From NCBI GenBank assembly GCA_964348085.1, contig CAYGBI010000077.1:1-16325 (forward strand): 16,325 bases of DNA. The letters are read 5' to 3'. This document shows positions 15,937 through 16,325 of this stretch, piece by piece; position 1 is the stretch's first letter; each line of letters opens with the position of its first letter. A program made the translations under genes and the position numbers. This DNA is from VXYL01 sp964348085 (GTDB lineage Bacteria > Pseudomonadota > Gammaproteobacteria > Pseudomonadales > Azotimanducaceae). The notes below the pieces were generated by a model that was not told where the DNA came from, ran no database searches, and was given only the letters and a program-made list of their open reading frames with translations.

Positions 15937-16325
15937 TTCGCCTATTCGCCAACTCTGGACCGATCACGCGGCCGTGCAACATGCGTCGCGAACACACGCT
16001 AGATAGCGCATTCCCCGGCCTCCACGGGCTCACCCGACTCGTCAACCCGAACAGGCTCGTCAAGAACCGGCGCCGGCCGCGACTGACTCAGCTCGCTTAA
16101 GGGACGCGCTGCCGGCACTGTCGTCATTGTAATAGACGTAGGGGCGTACGCACTTGCCTTGGTCGGCAGAGCCGACGAATACTCGGAAATCGGGTGGGCG
16201 GCAATTGCAGTAGGGATGACGTCCCCGGGTCGGGGAGTGCAAGGGGGGGGGGCGGGAGAACACGCCCGAACTAGCCCGGATCGCTCACCGATTTGCCGTA
16301 ACTGGCGCACTGTCGACTATCGGCA
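15937..16325. other. Right-edge region without a confident gene
   Basis: About 390 bases upstream of the NTPase gene. A minus-strand frame from a GTG at 16310 to a TAG at 15999 could encode 103 residues, proline-rich in the middle. An overlapping frame (16263-16060) also looks coding in part, with high GC at third positions around RVFVGSADQGKCVRPYVYYN. A run of ten G (16243-16252) interrupts the area and would make any frame unstable. A perfect 6-bp stem with a 3-base loop (GTCGGC-AGA-GCCGAC) lies at 16162-16176. I cannot choose between a degraded gene, a frameshifted gene and non-coding DNA. The promoter of the NTPase module would be expected here, but none stands out. Confidence 0.4.
16243..16252. 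repeat. Ten-base G homopolymer tract
   Basis: Ten consecutive G residues on the plus strand (C on the minus strand). Such tracts slip during replication and are error-prone in sequencing. If the surrounding minus-strand frame is a real gene, the tract could switch its reading frame on and off. Confidence 0.9.

Noticed and set aside
1..16325. CRISPR array, tRNA or rRNA genes, transposase or insertion sequence ends
   Set aside because: I looked for regularly spaced repeats, tRNA-like T-arm sequences and transposase motifs and saw none.

Overview
This GC-rich window carries tightly packed genes, nearly all on the minus strand, and looks like a chromosomal segment of a proteobacterium. The support is a soluble NAD-linked formate dehydrogenase of the Fds type, a PEGA-domain lipoprotein of a kind common in Proteobacteria, and tandem crotonase-fold enzymes beside a PhyH dioxygenase. 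A gammaproteobacterium, possibly marine or host-associated, is a guess. I see no rRNA, tRNA, CRISPR array or insertion sequence.

Layout in minus-strand transcription order, right to left. (1) 16325-15937: no confident gene; one doubtful small frame interrupted by a 10-base C tract. (2) 15936-12065: an accessory module of three closely coupled genes. It comprises a 785-aa P-loop NTPase with two C-terminal deoxyribosyltransferase/TIR-like domains, a 356-aa protein I cannot name, and a PIN-domain (VapC-like) ribonuclease with no separate antitoxin. This is the best candidate for an undescribed, probably defensive, system. (3) 12052-6254: the formate dehydrogenase cluster fdsB-fdsA-fdhD-mobA, in which every junction is a 4-base stop/start overlap. 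FdsB and FdsA form the NADH/FMN and molybdopterin/Fe-S subunits, FdhD sulfurates the cofactor, and MobA makes the guanine-dinucleotide form. The usual first gene, fdsG, and the small fdsD are absent from the window; the PIN gene sits where fdsG would be expected.

(4) 6253-6056: an intergenic stretch with a degenerate duplicated unit of about 100 bp and an inverted repeat. (5) 5666-6055: a plus-strand PEGA-domain lipoprotein, convergent with mobA. (6) 5620-2536: a second overlapping operon of two related crotonase-superfamily proteins followed by a PhyH dioxygenase fused to HEAT-like repeats. (7) 2366-567: a membrane-anchored protein with weak ankyrin-like repeats, ending in a TAGTG overlap with a small, apparently frameshifted frame (567-320). 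(8) 247-1: the first 82 codons of a UvrD/Rep-type helicase running off the left edge.

Several genes begin later than their longest open frame. I set these starts from the stop/start overlaps and from where family similarity begins.
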